Source: Nevskia soli
Lineage (GTDB): Bacteria; Pseudomonadota; Gammaproteobacteria; Nevskiales; Nevskiaceae
Direction of reading: 5' to 3'
DNA: 32,758 nucleotides
Assembly (NCBI GenBank): GCA_026224805.1
Contig: JAMFRN010000248.1
Coordinates: 1 to 32,758 of the forward strand
Below, in pieces: positions 14,462 to 23,062 of the stretch. The position numbers and the translations under genes were made by a program. The notes beneath the pieces are model-generated. The model was not told the origin of the DNA and searched no databases. It was given only the letters and a program-made list of their open reading frames with translations. Position 1 is the first letter of the stretch. Every line of letters begins with the position of its first letter.

Positions 14462-15340
14462 TCAGGTTCCGTAGACTTTCTGCGGCTTCGGCGCCTCGGC
14501 GATCAGCGACTCGACCACTTCGGTCAGCTCCGCCGGCTGCCAGCGCGCTTTCTTGTCGCGGACCTGGCCGGTACGCCAGCCATCGCCGACGGAGAGCTTG
14601 CCGCCTTCCACCTCGAACACCTTGCCGCTGACGCCAGCCGACAGCGGGCTGCACAGCCACACCACCAGCGGGGCCACATTGCCGGGATGGAAGTGATCGA
14701 ACGCCTCGCCATCCGGTTTCTTCATCACGTCGGCGAAGACCTTCTCGGTCATGCCGGTGCGGGCCGCCGGGGCGAGCGCGTTGGCGGTGATGCCGTAGCG
14801 GCCCAGTTCCGCCGCCTGCACCAGGGTCAGCGAGGCGATGCCGCCCTTGGCGGCGGCGTAGTTGCTCTGCCCGACCGAGCCTTGCAGGCCGGCACCGGAG
14901 CTGGTGTTGACGATGCGCGCATCGACTTTCTGGCCGTTCTTGACCTGGTCGCGCCAGCGGCGCACCAGGATGCTGGCCACGCAGAAATGGCCTTTCAGAT
15001 GGACGCGGATGACATCGTCCCAGTCCTGCTCGGACAGGCTGGCGAACATGCGGTCGCGCACGATGCCGGCATTGTTGACCAGACCCTGCACGTCGCCGAA
15101 GCGCGCCACGGCGCCGTCGACGATGCGCTGCGCGCCGTCCATGCTGGTGATGTCGTCGTTGCTGGCCAGGGCCTTGCCGCCGGCGGCTTCGATCTCCTTC
15201 ACTACTGCGGCCGTAGCCTCGGGACGGATGTCGTTGACGATGACGTTGGCGCCTTCGCCTGCCAGCAGCAGCGCGTACTCGCGGCCCAGGCCGCTGCCCG
15301 AGCCGGTGACGATGATGGTGCGGTTGTCGCAGATGCCCAT
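14462..15340 (-). CDS. SDR of the multifunctional-enzyme / hydroxyacyl-CoA dehydrogenase type
   Basis: A 292-residue short-chain dehydrogenase from ATG 15340, which overlaps the FadA6 stop (TGATG). Rossmann motif TGSGSGLG at 12-19, NNAG at 89-92, catalytic Ser147 or Ser148, Tyr161 and Lys165 (YAAAK). The N-terminus (TIIVTGSGSGLGREYALLLAGEGANVIVNDI, here split across residues 8-38) and the long C-terminal tail (WLCSPLSAGVSGKVFEVEGGKL, then about 40 more residues) resemble the 3-hydroxyacyl-CoA dehydrogenase unit of peroxisomal MFE-2 and mycobacterial Hsd4A/Rv3548c-type proteins. It most likely oxidises a 3-hydroxyacyl-CoA in C/D-ring or side-chain degradation. The exact step cannot be told. 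Confidence 0.85.
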   Translation of the reverse strand: MGICDNRTIIVTGSGSGLGREYALLLAGEGANVIVNDIRPEATAAVVKEIEAAGGKALASNDDITSMDGAQRIVDGAVARFGDVQGLVNNAGIVRDRMFASLSEQDWDDVIRVHLKGHFCVASILVRRWRDQVKNGQKVDARIVNTSSGAGLQGSVGQSNYAAAKGGIASLTLVQAAELGRYGITANALAPAARTGMTEKVFADVMKKPDGEAFDHFHPGNVAPLVVWLCSPLSAGVSGKVFEVEGGKLSVGDGWRTGQVRDKKARWQPAELTEVVESLIAEAPKPQKVYGT

Positions 15341-16494
15341 CAGGCCAGCCTCTCGATGATCGTCACGTTGGCGACGCCGCCGCCTTCGCACATCGTCTGC
15401 ATGCCGTAGCGCTTGTTGGTGCGTTCCAGTTCGTTGAGCAGGGTGCACATCAGCTTGGCGCCGGTAGCACCGAGCGGATGGCCCAGAGCGATGGCGCCGC
15501 CGTTGACGTTGGTCTTGGCGTGTGGGTAGCCGATCTCCTTGAACCAGGCCAGCACCACCGAAGCGAAAGCCTCGTTGATCTCAACCAGATCGATGTCCTC
15601 CAGCTTCATGCCGGACTTCTTCAGGGCATGGCGGGTGGCGGGGATCGGCGCGGTGAGCATCATGATCGGGTCGTCGCCGAGCACGCTCATGTGATGCACG
15701 CGGGCGCGCGGCTTGAGGTTGTAGCGCTTGAGGGCTTTCTCGGACACCACCAGCAGTGCGGAGGAGCCGTCGCAGGTCTGGCTGGAGACGGCGGCGGTGA
15801 GCTTGCCGCCCGGTTCCAGCGGCTCCAGCGTCGCCATCTTTTCCAGCGAGCTCTGGCGCGGTGTCTCGTCCTGCTCCAGGCCTTCGAGCGGGATGATTTC
15901 CTTGTTGAAGCGGCCTTCGGCGATGGCCTTCAGCGCGCGCTGGTGGCTCTCCAGAGAGAAGCGCTCCATGTCTTCGCGCGAGATGTTCCACTGGTCGGCG
16001 ATCTTCTGCGCGGCATAGAACTGCGATACTGGTACGTTGCCGAAGCGCGCGGTCCAGCCCTTGCTGCCGGAGAAGGGATCGCTGAAGCCCAGCGGCTTGG
16101 CGGCGATCATGGCGGAGGAAATCGGGATCTGGCTCATGGTCTGCACGCCGCCGGCGACGACCACGTCGTTGACGCCGCTCATCACCGCCTGCGCGGCGAA
16201 ATGCAGCGCCTGCTGCGAGGAGCCGCACTGGCGGTCCACGGTCACGCCCGGCACGGTCAGCGGCAGGCCGGCGGCGAGCCAGCAGGAGCGCGCGATATTG
16301 CCGGCCAGCGGGCCGATGGCGTCGAGACAGCCGAACACCACGTCGTCGTAGTCTTCCGCCGGGATGGAGGGATTGCGCTCGACCAGCGCCTTCAGCACAT
16401 GCGCGCCGAGATCGGCGCCGTGGATGTGGGCCAGCTTGCCGCGGCGCTTGCCGACGGGGCTGCGCACCGCATCGACGATATAGGCTTCTGCCAT
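15340..16494 (-). CDS. fadA6: FadA6-like thiolase
   Basis: A 384-residue thiolase whose sequence follows mycobacterial FadA6 (Rv3556c) along its length as I recall it. The N-terminus is [19 protein letters not shown], then [22 protein letters not shown] with nucleophile Cys90, and [16 protein letters not shown]. The C-terminal part has [11 protein letters not shown], His339 in [12 protein letters not shown] and Cys369 in MCEGGG. In the HIP pathway FadA6 thiolytically cleaves the open-chain product after ring C opening. The gene overlaps the SDR downstream by one base and follows the small dehydrogenase subunit by 24 bp. The assignment is among the most secure in the cluster. Confidence 0.93.
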   Translation of the reverse strand: MAEAYIVDAVRSPVGKRRGKLAHIHGADLGAHVLKALVERNPSIPAEDYDDVVFGCLDAIGPLAGNIARSCWLAAGLPLTVPGVTVDRQCGSSQQALHFAAQAVMSGVNDVVVAGGVQTMSQIPISSAMIAAKPLGFSDPFSGSKGWTARFGNVPVSQFYAAQKIADQWNISREDMERFSLESHQRALKAIAEGRFNKEIIPLEGLEQDETPRQSSLEKMATLEPLEPGGKLTAAVSSQTCDGSSALLVVSEKALKRYNLKPRARVHHMSVLGDDPIMMLTAPIPATRHALKKSGMKLEDIDLVEINEAFASVVLAWFKEIGYPHAKTNVNGGAIALGHPLGATGAKLMCTLLNELERTNKRYGMQTMCEGGGVANVTIIERLA

Positions 16495-16518
16495 GTCAGT
16501 TTCCGTTTGCTTGAATGA

Positions 16519-17574
16519 TCAGTTGAAAGTTTCGCCCGGGCCCAGCGCGGTGCCCTCGGCAAAAATGAATTGCGCCACGCGCGTCTTGTGGAAGGCGCGA
16601 TCGCCCCAGGCCGCATCGAGGGCCCAGGCGCGCTTCATGAACATCTGCAAATCGGCCTCCCAGGTGTAGCCCATGGCGCCATGCACCTGCATGCTGCGAC
16701 GCGCGGAGGCCCAGGCGGCTTCGCAGGCGGCGAGCTTGGCGTGGGAAACATGCACCGCCGCGCGCGGCCGGTTGTTAGCCAGGCAATGCGCGGCGCGGAA
16801 CACCACCGGCTTGGCGAACTCGATCTTTACCGCCACATCGGCAAGCTGGTGCTTCACCGCCTGGAACGAGCCGATCGGCTTGCCGAACTGCTTGCGCTGG
16901 GCACTGTGGTCGATGCCGAGGTCGAGCATGCGCTGCGCCAGGCCGAGCTGCTGCGCGCTCACCGCTAAGGCGGCGCGGTTGAGCACGCCCTCCCAAAGCT
17001 CGCGGCCGATGCGCGCGGGGGCGACACGGGTGGCATCGCTCGGCGTCCATTTCACCTGATACAGGCGCCGCGACATCTCGATGCTGGGATTGAACGACAG
17101 CTTGACCTGGTCGCGCTGCACCGCGTGTACCTCATCGTCATGCCACAACAGCAGCAGGTCGGCCAATTGCGCGTCGGAAACGAAGGGGTTGACCGGATGG
17201 CCGATGGCAATGCGCGCGGTGCCGTTGGCGATGCGCGGCAGCCAGGCCTTCTTCAGCGCGACGTCGCTGGGCAGGCGGGTCAGCAGCCAGGCCGCGAGAT
17301 AAGCCGTGTCCGACAGCGAATCGGGAATGGCGTAATAGCCCAGCTCCTGGTTGATCAGTACCCAGTCCAGATCGCCCAGGCCGATGCCGCCGAATTCCTC
17401 CGGCACCGACAGCGCGGTGATGCCCTGGTCGGCGAGCTTGGCGCGCAGATCCTTGGAGCGGCCGCTCTCGGTCTCCCAGATCTCGCGCAGCATTTCCGGC
17501 GCCGCCTCGACCATCAGGAATTTGCGCACCGCGTCGCGGAAGGCGACTTGTTGTTCTTCGAAAGTGAAGTCCAT
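16519..17574 (-). CDS. Acyl-CoA dehydrogenase, small/non-catalytic-type subunit
   Basis: A 351-residue acyl-CoA dehydrogenase fold protein from ATG 17574, 9 bp after the large subunit. The N-terminal helical domain (MDFTFEEQQVAFRDAVRKFL) and flavin-contact segments (AQRKQFGKPIGSFQAVKHQLADV, MQVHGAMGYTWEADLQMFMKRA) are intact. The stretch matching the catalytic-Glu helix reads GVLNRAALAVSAQQLG, without Glu. It is shorter than a typical full ACAD (about 380), as are FadE32 and FadE33 of the KstR2 regulon (about 320). With the gene upstream it probably forms a heteromeric dehydrogenase that acts late in ring C/D degradation, on an open-chain CoA ester (inference). Confidence 0.87.
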   Translation of the reverse strand: MDFTFEEQQVAFRDAVRKFLMVEAAPEMLREIWETESGRSKDLRAKLADQGITALSVPEEFGGIGLGDLDWVLINQELGYYAIPDSLSDTAYLAAWLLTRLPSDVALKKAWLPRIANGTARIAIGHPVNPFVSDAQLADLLLLWHDDEVHAVQRDQVKLSFNPSIEMSRRLYQVKWTPSDATRVAPARIGRELWEGVLNRAALAVSAQQLGLAQRMLDLGIDHSAQRKQFGKPIGSFQAVKHQLADVAVKIEFAKPVVFRAAHCLANNRPRAAVHVSHAKLAACEAAWASARRSMQVHGAMGYTWEADLQMFMKRAWALDAAWGDRAFHKTRVAQFIFAEGTALGPGETFN

Positions 17575-17583
17575 GGCTTGGCC

Positions 17584-18750
17584 TTATGACCTCGGCAGGC
17601 CGAGCATGCGCTCGGCGATGATGTTGCGCTGGATTTCGTTGGTGCCGGCGTAGATCGGCCCAGCCTGCGCGAACAGGAAGCCGTCGAGCCAGCGGCCGAT
17701 GTCGCCGGCGTCCGGCGCATGCGGCATCAGTTCGGCGCGGGCGCCGAGGATGCGCATGGCGGTTTCGTGCATCAGCAGATCCAGCTCGGACCAGAAGATC
17801 TTGTTGGTGCTGGCCTCGGCGCCGATCTGGCCACCCTTGGCCAGGCGGCAGGCGGTGCGATAGGTGGCCAGGGCATAAGCCTCGGCGCCCATCCAGCTCT
17901 GCAGCACGGCGTCGCGGATCGAGGGATCGGCGTCGATGCGGGCCTGGTGGCGCAGGTACAGGTCGACCAGCGCCTTGGCGGTCTGCTGGAAACGGCCGGG
18001 CGAACGCAGCATCAGGCCGCGCTCGAAGCCGGCGGTGGCCATCGCCACCTGCCAGCCGGCGCCCTCGTCGGCCAGACGATTGCTCACCGGCACGCGCACT
18101 TCGTCGAAGAAGATCTCGGCGAAGCCGGTCTCGCCGTTGAGCTGCTGCACCGGGCGGATGGTGATGCCCGGCAAGTTCAGCGGCAGCAGGATGAAGGTGA
18201 GGCCGTGATGGCGCACGGAATTGGGGTCGGTGCGGAACAGGCCGAACAACCAATCAGCCCACACCGCGCGGGTCGACCAGGTCTTCTGGCCGCTGATGAC
18301 GTAGTGATCGCCGTCGCGGACGGCCTTGCAGCGGATCGCCGCCATGTCGGAGCCGGCGCCGGGCTCGGACCAGCCCTGTGCCCAGATGTCCTCGCCCGTG
18401 GCCATGCGCGGCAGGAAGCGCTGCTTCTGCTCTTCGGTGCCGTATTCCATCAAGGTCGGCGCCAGCAGGAAGATGCCGTTCTGGTTGACGCGCAGTGGCG
18501 CGCTCGCGCGCCAGTATTCTTCCTCGAAGATCAGCCACTCGATCAGGTCGCAGCCGCGGCCGCCGACTTCCTTGGGCCAGGTCACCGCGCTCCAGTGGCC
18601 GCCGGCGAGCTTGCCTTCCCAGGCGCGATGCTCGGCGAAACCCTCCTCGGTGTCGAAGCTGCGCAGCGGCTGCTTCGGTACGTTCTGCTCCAGCCAGGCG
18701 CGCACTTCCTTGCGGAAGCGCTGCTGGCGTTCAGTGTATTCCAGTCTCAT
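17584..18750 (-). CDS. Acyl-CoA dehydrogenase, large/catalytic subunit (FadE31-like)
   Basis: A 388-residue acyl-CoA dehydrogenase starting at ATG 18750, which overlaps the echA20 stop (ATGA). Motifs: WAQGWSEPGAGSDM (123-136), KTWSTRAVWADW (156-167), and GFERG with Glu243 at the isovaleryl-CoA-dehydrogenase-type catalytic position. The C-terminal IYAGTNEIQRNIIAERMLG has Ala where medium-chain enzymes carry their Glu. Full length and gene position beside a short partner are like FadE31 next to FadE32/33 in the mycobacterial HIP cluster. Its own role is probably dehydrogenation of an acyl-CoA formed after ring opening; the substrate is inferred only. Confidence 0.87.
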   Translation of the reverse strand: MRLEYTERQQRFRKEVRAWLEQNVPKQPLRSFDTEEGFAEHRAWEGKLAGGHWSAVTWPKEVGGRGCDLIEWLIFEEEYWRASAPLRVNQNGIFLLAPTLMEYGTEEQKQRFLPRMATGEDIWAQGWSEPGAGSDMAAIRCKAVRDGDHYVISGQKTWSTRAVWADWLFGLFRTDPNSVRHHGLTFILLPLNLPGITIRPVQQLNGETGFAEIFFDEVRVPVSNRLADEGAGWQVAMATAGFERGLMLRSPGRFQQTAKALVDLYLRHQARIDADPSIRDAVLQSWMGAEAYALATYRTACRLAKGGQIGAEASTNKIFWSELDLLMHETAMRILGARAELMPHAPDAGDIGRWLDGFLFAQAGPIYAGTNEIQRNIIAERMLGLPRS

Positions 18751-19541
18751 TTGCGGGCCCCCGATGGCCCTTTCGTCCCTGTATTAGTATTGAGCTCGGC
18801 CTCGCGCTTCTCGACAAAGGCGCGGCGCGTCTCGGCGGATTCGGCGCTCATATAGGCCTGGAGGGTGAAGCCCTGCTCCCAGCGGTACTTGTTTTCGAGG
18901 TTGCCGTCCTCGATGCCGTTGAGCGATTCCTTGGCCAGGCGGATCATGGCGCTGCTCTTCGCCGCGATCTTGCGGGCGATGGCCAGCGCGGCCTCGCGCA
19001 GTTCGGCGCGCGGCACCACTTTCTCGATCGCGCCCAGGCGGTAAGCGTCGGCGGCGGTGATGGGATCGCCGGTGAAATACATCATGCGCACCTTCTGCAC
19101 CGGGAACAGGCGCTGCAGGTGGGCGCCGCCGCCCATGGCGCCGCGATCCACTTCCGGCACGCCGAAAGTGGCGTCCTCGGCGGCGACGACAATGTCGGCC
19201 GCGCCGGCTAGGCCGATGCCGCCGCCCAGCACGAAGCCATGCACTGCCACGATCACCGGCAGCGGGCTGCGGTGCACTGCCTCGAAGCTGCGGTAGTTGC
19301 CGGCATTGACCGAGACGATCTTCTCCGGGTGCTTGTCCAGTTCCTTGATGTCGACGCCGGCGCAGAAACCGCGGCCCTCGGCGCGCAGCACGATGACGCG
19401 CGCCGCCGGGTCGTTGCCGGCCGCGATGATGGCGTCGGCCAGACCATGCCAGCCGGCATCGTTGAGCGCATTGACCGGCGGCCGGTTGATGACGATTTCG
19501 GCGATGCCCTCGCTGACGGTGATGCTGAACTGCTCGCTCAT
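18747..19541 (-). CDS. echA20: EchA20-like ring-opening crotonase
   Basis: A 264-residue crotonase-superfamily enzyme from ATG 19541, overlapping the ipdC stop (ATGA). It follows EchA20 (Rv3550) closely from memory: PPVNALNDAGW, AEGRGFCAGVDIKEL (54-68), FVLGGGIGLAGAADIVVA (103-120, oxyanion hole), ATFGVPEVDRGAMGG (124-138) and YRWEQGFTLQ. In the established HIP pathway EchA20 hydrolytically opens ring D of a bicyclic dione CoA ester, forming the substrate of IpdAB. The gene lies in a run of overlapping frames with ipdC upstream and the FadE31-like subunit downstream. The tail after SAETRRAFVEKREAEL is a short, low-complexity extension. High confidence. Confidence 0.92.
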   Translation of the reverse strand: MSEQFSITVSEGIAEIVINRPPVNALNDAGWHGLADAIIAAGNDPAARVIVLRAEGRGFCAGVDIKELDKHPEKIVSVNAGNYRSFEAVHRSPLPVIVAVHGFVLGGGIGLAGAADIVVAAEDATFGVPEVDRGAMGGGAHLQRLFPVQKVRMMYFTGDPITAADAYRLGAIEKVVPRAELREAALAIARKIAAKSSAMIRLAKESLNGIEDGNLENKYRWEQGFTLQAYMSAESAETRRAFVEKREAELNTNTGTKGPSGARK

Positions 19542-20644
19542 GCGACGATCCCGGGATGGTTGGTGGAGCCGGCCAGAGCGCCGAGGCGCGCCTCGGCCTC
19601 GGCGACAATGGCGGCGATCAGCTCGGCCACGCTGGGCAGGCTGTCGATGTTGGAAGCGACCTGGCCGCTGGGCAACACGCCCTCGTCCGGCCGGCCCTCG
19701 ACCATGGCGCGCTGGATCAGCACCGGAGCGTTGGCGGCCATCATGGTCTGGATGGCGGAATCGCCCTCGCCCACCGCGGTGATGGCGGTGCGCAGCATGT
19801 GGCCGATGGACATGCCGGTATGGGCGCGCCATTGCCAGGCGCTGCTCAGCGCCACCAGCAGGCGATGCAGTAGGCCGCCGCTTTCCAGGCGCAGCAGGTA
19901 GGGATTGTCGATCATGCGCTGCGGCATGCCGTCGACCGCGGTGGAGGCGCGGATCTTCGCGGGGTCCTTGGCGTCGAGATACTTCTGCAGGGTGGCGCGC
20001 GGCACCGGCGACTCGGCGGTCATCAGGAAGCGTGTACCCATGGCGATGCCGGCAGCGCCGAAAGCCAGCGCGCCGGCCAGGCCGCGGCCGTTGTAGAAGC
20101 CACCGGCGGCGACTACCGGCACTTTCACTGCATCGAGTACCTGCGGCAGCAGCAAGGTGGTCGGCACCGAGCCGGTGTGGCCGCCACCCTCGGCGCCCTG
20201 CACCGTGATGATATCGGCGCCCAGCTCCACCGCCTTCTGCGCATGCTTGAGCGCACCGACGGTGGGCATGCATAGCACACCGGCCTGCTTGAAACGGGCA
20301 ATGGTTTTGGCGTCCGGGCCGCGGCCGTAGCTGACGGCGCGCAGGCGGTGCTGGATGGTGAGGTCGATCACCTGCTGCGCGTTCGGCTGGAACATGTGGA
20401 AGTTGATGCCGAACGGGCGATCGGTGAGCGAGCGCACCTTGAGAATCTCGGCCTCGAGCTTGTCCGCTTGAATCGTGGCGGCGGCGAGGAAGCCGAAGCC
20501 GCCGGCATTGCTGGTGGCGGCCACCAGTTTGGCGTCGGCCACCCAGCCCATCGCGGTCTGCACGATGGGATAGCGGCAACCGAGACGTTCGCACAGGAGC
20601 GTGTGCAGCACGCCCTGAGCAATGATGGGAGCAGCCTGGTTCAT
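19538..20644 (-). CDS. ipdC: IpdC-like flavin oxidoreductase (nitronate monooxygenase fold)
   Basis: A 368-residue TIM-barrel FMN protein from ATG 20644. Characteristic segments are PIVQTAMGWVA (26-36), GGFGFLAAATI (48-58), RPFGINFHMF (76-85), VQGAEGGGHTG (148-158), and the FMN-phosphate loop VVAAGGFYNGRGLAGALAFGAAGIAMGTRF (split, 177-206). It is annotated generally as nitronate monooxygenase/2-nitropropane dioxygenase, but the context is decisive. IpdC (Rv3553) is encoded with ipdA, ipdB and echA20 and is a CoA-thioester-acting oxidoreductase of the HIP pathway. Here a thiolase-like/DUF35 pair separates it from ipdB. It overlaps echA20 by 4 bp and follows the thiolase-like gene by 7 bp. Confidence 0.9.
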   Translation of the reverse strand: MNQAAPIIAQGVLHTLLCERLGCRYPIVQTAMGWVADAKLVAATSNAGGFGFLAAATIQADKLEAEILKVRSLTDRPFGINFHMFQPNAQQVIDLTIQHRLRAVSYGRGPDAKTIARFKQAGVLCMPTVGALKHAQKAVELGADIITVQGAEGGGHTGSVPTTLLLPQVLDAVKVPVVAAGGFYNGRGLAGALAFGAAGIAMGTRFLMTAESPVPRATLQKYLDAKDPAKIRASTAVDGMPQRMIDNPYLLRLESGGLLHRLLVALSSAWQWRAHTGMSIGHMLRTAITAVGEGDSAIQTMMAANAPVLIQRAMVEGRPDEGVLPSGQVASNIDSLPSVAELIAAIVAEAEARLGALAGSTNHPGIVA

Positions 20645-20651
20645 GTGGATT

Positions 20652-21833
20652 TCAGCGCTTCACGATCACGGAGGAGCCGTGACCAAACAGGCCCTGGTTG
20701 GCGGTAATGCCCACCTTGGCACCCTGCACCTGGCGCGAGCCGGACTGATCACGCAACTGCCAGGTCAGCTCGCACACCTGTGCCAGGGCCTGCGCCGGGA
20801 CGGCTTCGCCGAAGCAGGCCAGGCCGCCGGAGGGGTTCACCGGCAGGCGTCCGCCGATGCGGGTGACGCCTTCGCGCACCAGCTTAGCCGCATCGCCGCG
20901 CGCGCAGAATTGCAGGTCTTCCATCCAATCCAGTTCCAGCGCGGTGGACAGGTCGTAGACCTCGGCCAGGCTGACGTCTTCCGGCCCGATGCCGGCTTCC
21001 TCGTAGGCCTTGCGCGGCAGCGCGGCACGGAAGCGCAGCGGCTCGGCGGCCACGGCAGAGTCGGTGGCGAGGTCGGGCATTTCCACCGTATCGGTGGCGA
21101 AGGTCGGCGTCACGGTGGAGATGGCGGCGACGCGCGGCGCATTCTGCTTGCCGATACGGCGGGCGTAGTCGAGGCTGGAAACGATCAGGGCGGCGGCGCC
21201 ATCGGAAGTGGCGCAGATGTCCATCAGGCGCAGCGGGTCGGCCACCATGGCCGAGGCCGCAACGTCCTGCGCGCTGAATTTCTTGCGGTAGCGCGCGTTG
21301 GGATTATCGAAGCCGTGTTCGGCGTTCTTCACCTTGACCAGGGCGAAATCGTCCTGGGTATCGCCGTACAGCGCCATGCGGCGGCGCGCGTAGAGGGCGA
21401 AATAAGTGGGATTGGTGATGCCGACACGAAAGCGCACCCAATCCGGATCGTCCGGGCGCTCGCCTTTCTGCGGCGCCAGGAACCCCTTGGGGGTGGTGTC
21501 GGCGCCGATGACCAGGGCCACCTCGCACTCGCCGGAGAGGATCTTGGAACGAGCCGCCGCCAGCGCCTGCGAACCGGAGGCGCAGGCCGCATACGAAGTA
21601 TTGACCTGAGCACCCTGCCAGCCGAGGGCCTGGGCGAAGGTGGCGCCGGCAACATAGCCCGGATAGCCATTGCGCATGGTGGCCGCGCCGGAGACGAACT
21701 GCACGTCGCGCCAGTTGACGCCGGCATCGGCCAGGGCGGCACGCGCCGCGACCACGCCGTATTCGACGAAATTCCTGCCCCACTTGCCCCAGGGGTGCAT
21801 GCCGACGCCGAGGATGGCGATGTCCTTGCTCAT
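20652..21833 (-). CDS. Thiolase-fold lipid-transfer protein (SCP-x/Ltp type)
   Basis: A 393-residue thiolase-superfamily protein from ATG 21833, overlapping the DUF35 stop (ATGA). The N-terminal half (DIAILGVGMHPWGKWGR, VNTSYAACASGSQAL with Cys84) is SCP-x-like. In the C-terminal half the usual NPSGG...GHPLGATG reads NPSGGLACFGEAVPAQALAQ, so the catalytic GHP histidine is missing, and the last motif is NQGLFGHGSS. Loss of GHP together with an adjacent DUF35 gene recalls the Ltp2/ChsH2 retro-aldolase and the BbsAB enzyme, in which a thiolase fold and a DUF35 protein act together. It may cleave a carbon-carbon bond by retro-aldol or act as a specialised thiolase. The gene is not part of the mycobacterial ipd set I know. 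Confidence 0.82.
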   Translation of the reverse strand: MSKDIAILGVGMHPWGKWGRNFVEYGVVAARAALADAGVNWRDVQFVSGAATMRNGYPGYVAGATFAQALGWQGAQVNTSYAACASGSQALAAARSKILSGECEVALVIGADTTPKGFLAPQKGERPDDPDWVRFRVGITNPTYFALYARRRMALYGDTQDDFALVKVKNAEHGFDNPNARYRKKFSAQDVAASAMVADPLRLMDICATSDGAAALIVSSLDYARRIGKQNAPRVAAISTVTPTFATDTVEMPDLATDSAVAAEPLRFRAALPRKAYEEAGIGPEDVSLAEVYDLSTALELDWMEDLQFCARGDAAKLVREGVTRIGGRLPVNPSGGLACFGEAVPAQALAQVCELTWQLRDQSGSRQVQGAKVGITANQGLFGHGSSVIVKR

Positions 21834-22264
21834 CGCGCGTCTCCGGCCAGAGGCTTCCACTTCCAGCTCAGCTTGCTGTCGTCCAGCGCTTCCAACACCA
21901 GTTCCACTTCCATGCCGACATGCAGCGCCTCCACGCCGACACCGCTGGCGACCTGGCCGAGCACGATCATGCGCTCCCGCTCCAGTTCCACCGCGGCGAT
22001 GCTGTAGGGCACGAAGGGATCATTGGAGATGTAAGGCTCGGGCGGCTTGTAGGCGGCATTGGTGTAGGACCAGATGCGGCCCTTGCGCGACAACTGCACT
22101 TCCTCGAAGGCCTCGCCGGCGCAGTCCGGATGGCGGCAGAACTTGATCTGCTTGGGGAAGTAGTAGGTGCCGCAGGCGCTGCAGCGCGCGCCGAGCAGGT
22201 GCGGCTCGCGCTGGTCGAGCGTGAACCAGCCTTCCAGCACGGGTGTCTTGGGCGGGGCGTCCAT
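21830..22264 (-). CDS. DUF35 OB-fold zinc-ribbon protein
   Basis: A 144-residue protein from ATG 22264, which overlaps the ipdB stop by one base. A rubredoxin-like zinc ribbon (CSACGTYYFPKQIKFC, then HPDC, about residues 28-48) precedes an OB fold (GRIWSYTNAAYKPP..., VPYSIAAVELERERMIVLGQV, VGMEVELVLE). DUF35 proteins are structural or CoA-positioning partners of thiolase-fold enzymes: they bridge acetoacetyl-CoA thiolase and HMG-CoA synthase in archaea and form the Ltp2-ChsH2 aldolase in steroid degradation. It overlaps the Ltp-type gene by four bases, so the pair is almost certainly one complex. Confidence 0.9.
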   Translation of the reverse strand: MDAPPKTPVLEGWFTLDQREPHLLGARCSACGTYYFPKQIKFCRHPDCAGEAFEEVQLSRKGRIWSYTNAAYKPPEPYISNDPFVPYSIAAVELERERMIVLGQVASGVGVEALHVGMEVELVLEALDDSKLSWKWKPLAGDAR

Positions 22265-23061
22265 CAGGCGGCTTTCAGCGCCGGCGGATTGTTCTTCAGC
22301 ACCGCGCCGCGAAAGTTGTGCGGATCGAGGCGCTGGATGATGGCCAGTTGCTCGGCCGTAGGCAGCGGCGTCTCGCCCAGGTTATCTGCCTTGAGCAGGG
22401 GGAAGCCGGTGGCGGCCTGCACCTGCTCGAAGCTGACGCCAGGATGCAGCGACTTGACGCGGATCGCGTGCTGCGGACCGCCGAAATCCAGCACGCACAG
22501 GTCGGTGACGATCAGGCGCAGGTCGAGATAGTCCTGCTTCATGCCCTCGCCCCAGCGCTTGGGGTTGTAGCCCACGCCGGAGACCATGTCCACTTCCCCG
22601 GCGACGAACACGCGCGGGCCGTGGTTGGGCACGAATAGCGAATTGATGTGGTTGATGCTGTTACCCGGCAGGCCGCGCACGCCCAGCATGGCCGACTTCG
22701 GCTTGGCGTAGTCACCGATCACCGACAGGTTGGTCTGGCCCCAGCGGTCGATCTGGGTGGGCCCGATCATGACGTGGCGCTTGCCGCCCCAGACGCATTC
22801 GAACACGCGGTCAAAGGACATATAGCCTTCGTACTTCGGCTTGTAGTCGCCGCGCGGTCCCAGCGGCACCGGCTCGGACACCAGGAAGGCCTCGCTGTCG
22901 GTCATCAGTAATTCGGGCGAGTGGGTCAGCTTGGCCAGCGAGGCGCCCAGGCGCGGGATGGTGGTGATGCCAGAGGCCAGCACCTCGCCGTTGTCGCGCC
23001 AGGTTTCGGAAGCGGCGACGATCAGCAGCTCGGCCAGAGTCACTTGTGTGGTTTCGGTCAT
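22264..23061 (-). CDS. ipdB: IpdB-like CoA-transferase-fold subunit
   Basis: A 265-residue protein. I start it at ATG 23061 (MTETTQVTLAELLIVAASETW), one base after the ipdA stop; a longer in-frame start would overlap ipdA and lacks family resemblance. It shows the class I CoA-transferase beta-subunit pattern: LASGITTIPRLGASLAKL, WGGKRHVMIGPTQIDRWGQTNLSVIG, GLPGNSINHINSLF, and VTDLCVLDFG...VKSLHPGVSFEQVQAATGFPL. With IpdA it forms the hydrolase that opens ring C of the HIP-derived CoA ester (COCHEA-CoA in mycobacteria), rather than a true CoA transferase. Order ipdA-ipdB matches other steroid degraders. Confidence 0.92.
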   Translation of the reverse strand: MTETTQVTLAELLIVAASETWRDNGEVLASGITTIPRLGASLAKLTHSPELLMTDSEAFLVSEPVPLGPRGDYKPKYEGYMSFDRVFECVWGGKRHVMIGPTQIDRWGQTNLSVIGDYAKPKSAMLGVRGLPGNSINHINSLFVPNHGPRVFVAGEVDMVSGVGYNPKRWGEGMKQDYLDLRLIVTDLCVLDFGGPQHAIRVKSLHPGVSFEQVQAATGFPLLKADNLGETPLPTAEQLAIIQRLDPHNFRGAVLKNNPPALKAA

Positions 23062-23062
23062 G

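Noticed and set aside
16519-17574. Small dehydrogenase subunit as a degraded pseudogene because it lacks the catalytic Glu
   Set aside because: The frame is intact, flavin-contact segments are conserved and the second small subunit shows the same lack, which fits a heteromer.
18747-20594. 615-codon minus-strand frame as a fused EchA20
   Set aside because: The N-terminal 350 codons overlap ipdC out of frame. EchA20 similarity begins exactly at ATG 19541, which overlaps the ipdC stop.
20622-22007. 461-codon open frame on the plus strand opposite the Ltp-type and DUF35 genes
   Set aside because: It is antisense to two overlapping genes with clear family motifs. Its composition (Gly/Ala/Gln/His-rich, no family pattern) is what high-GC antisense frames produce.
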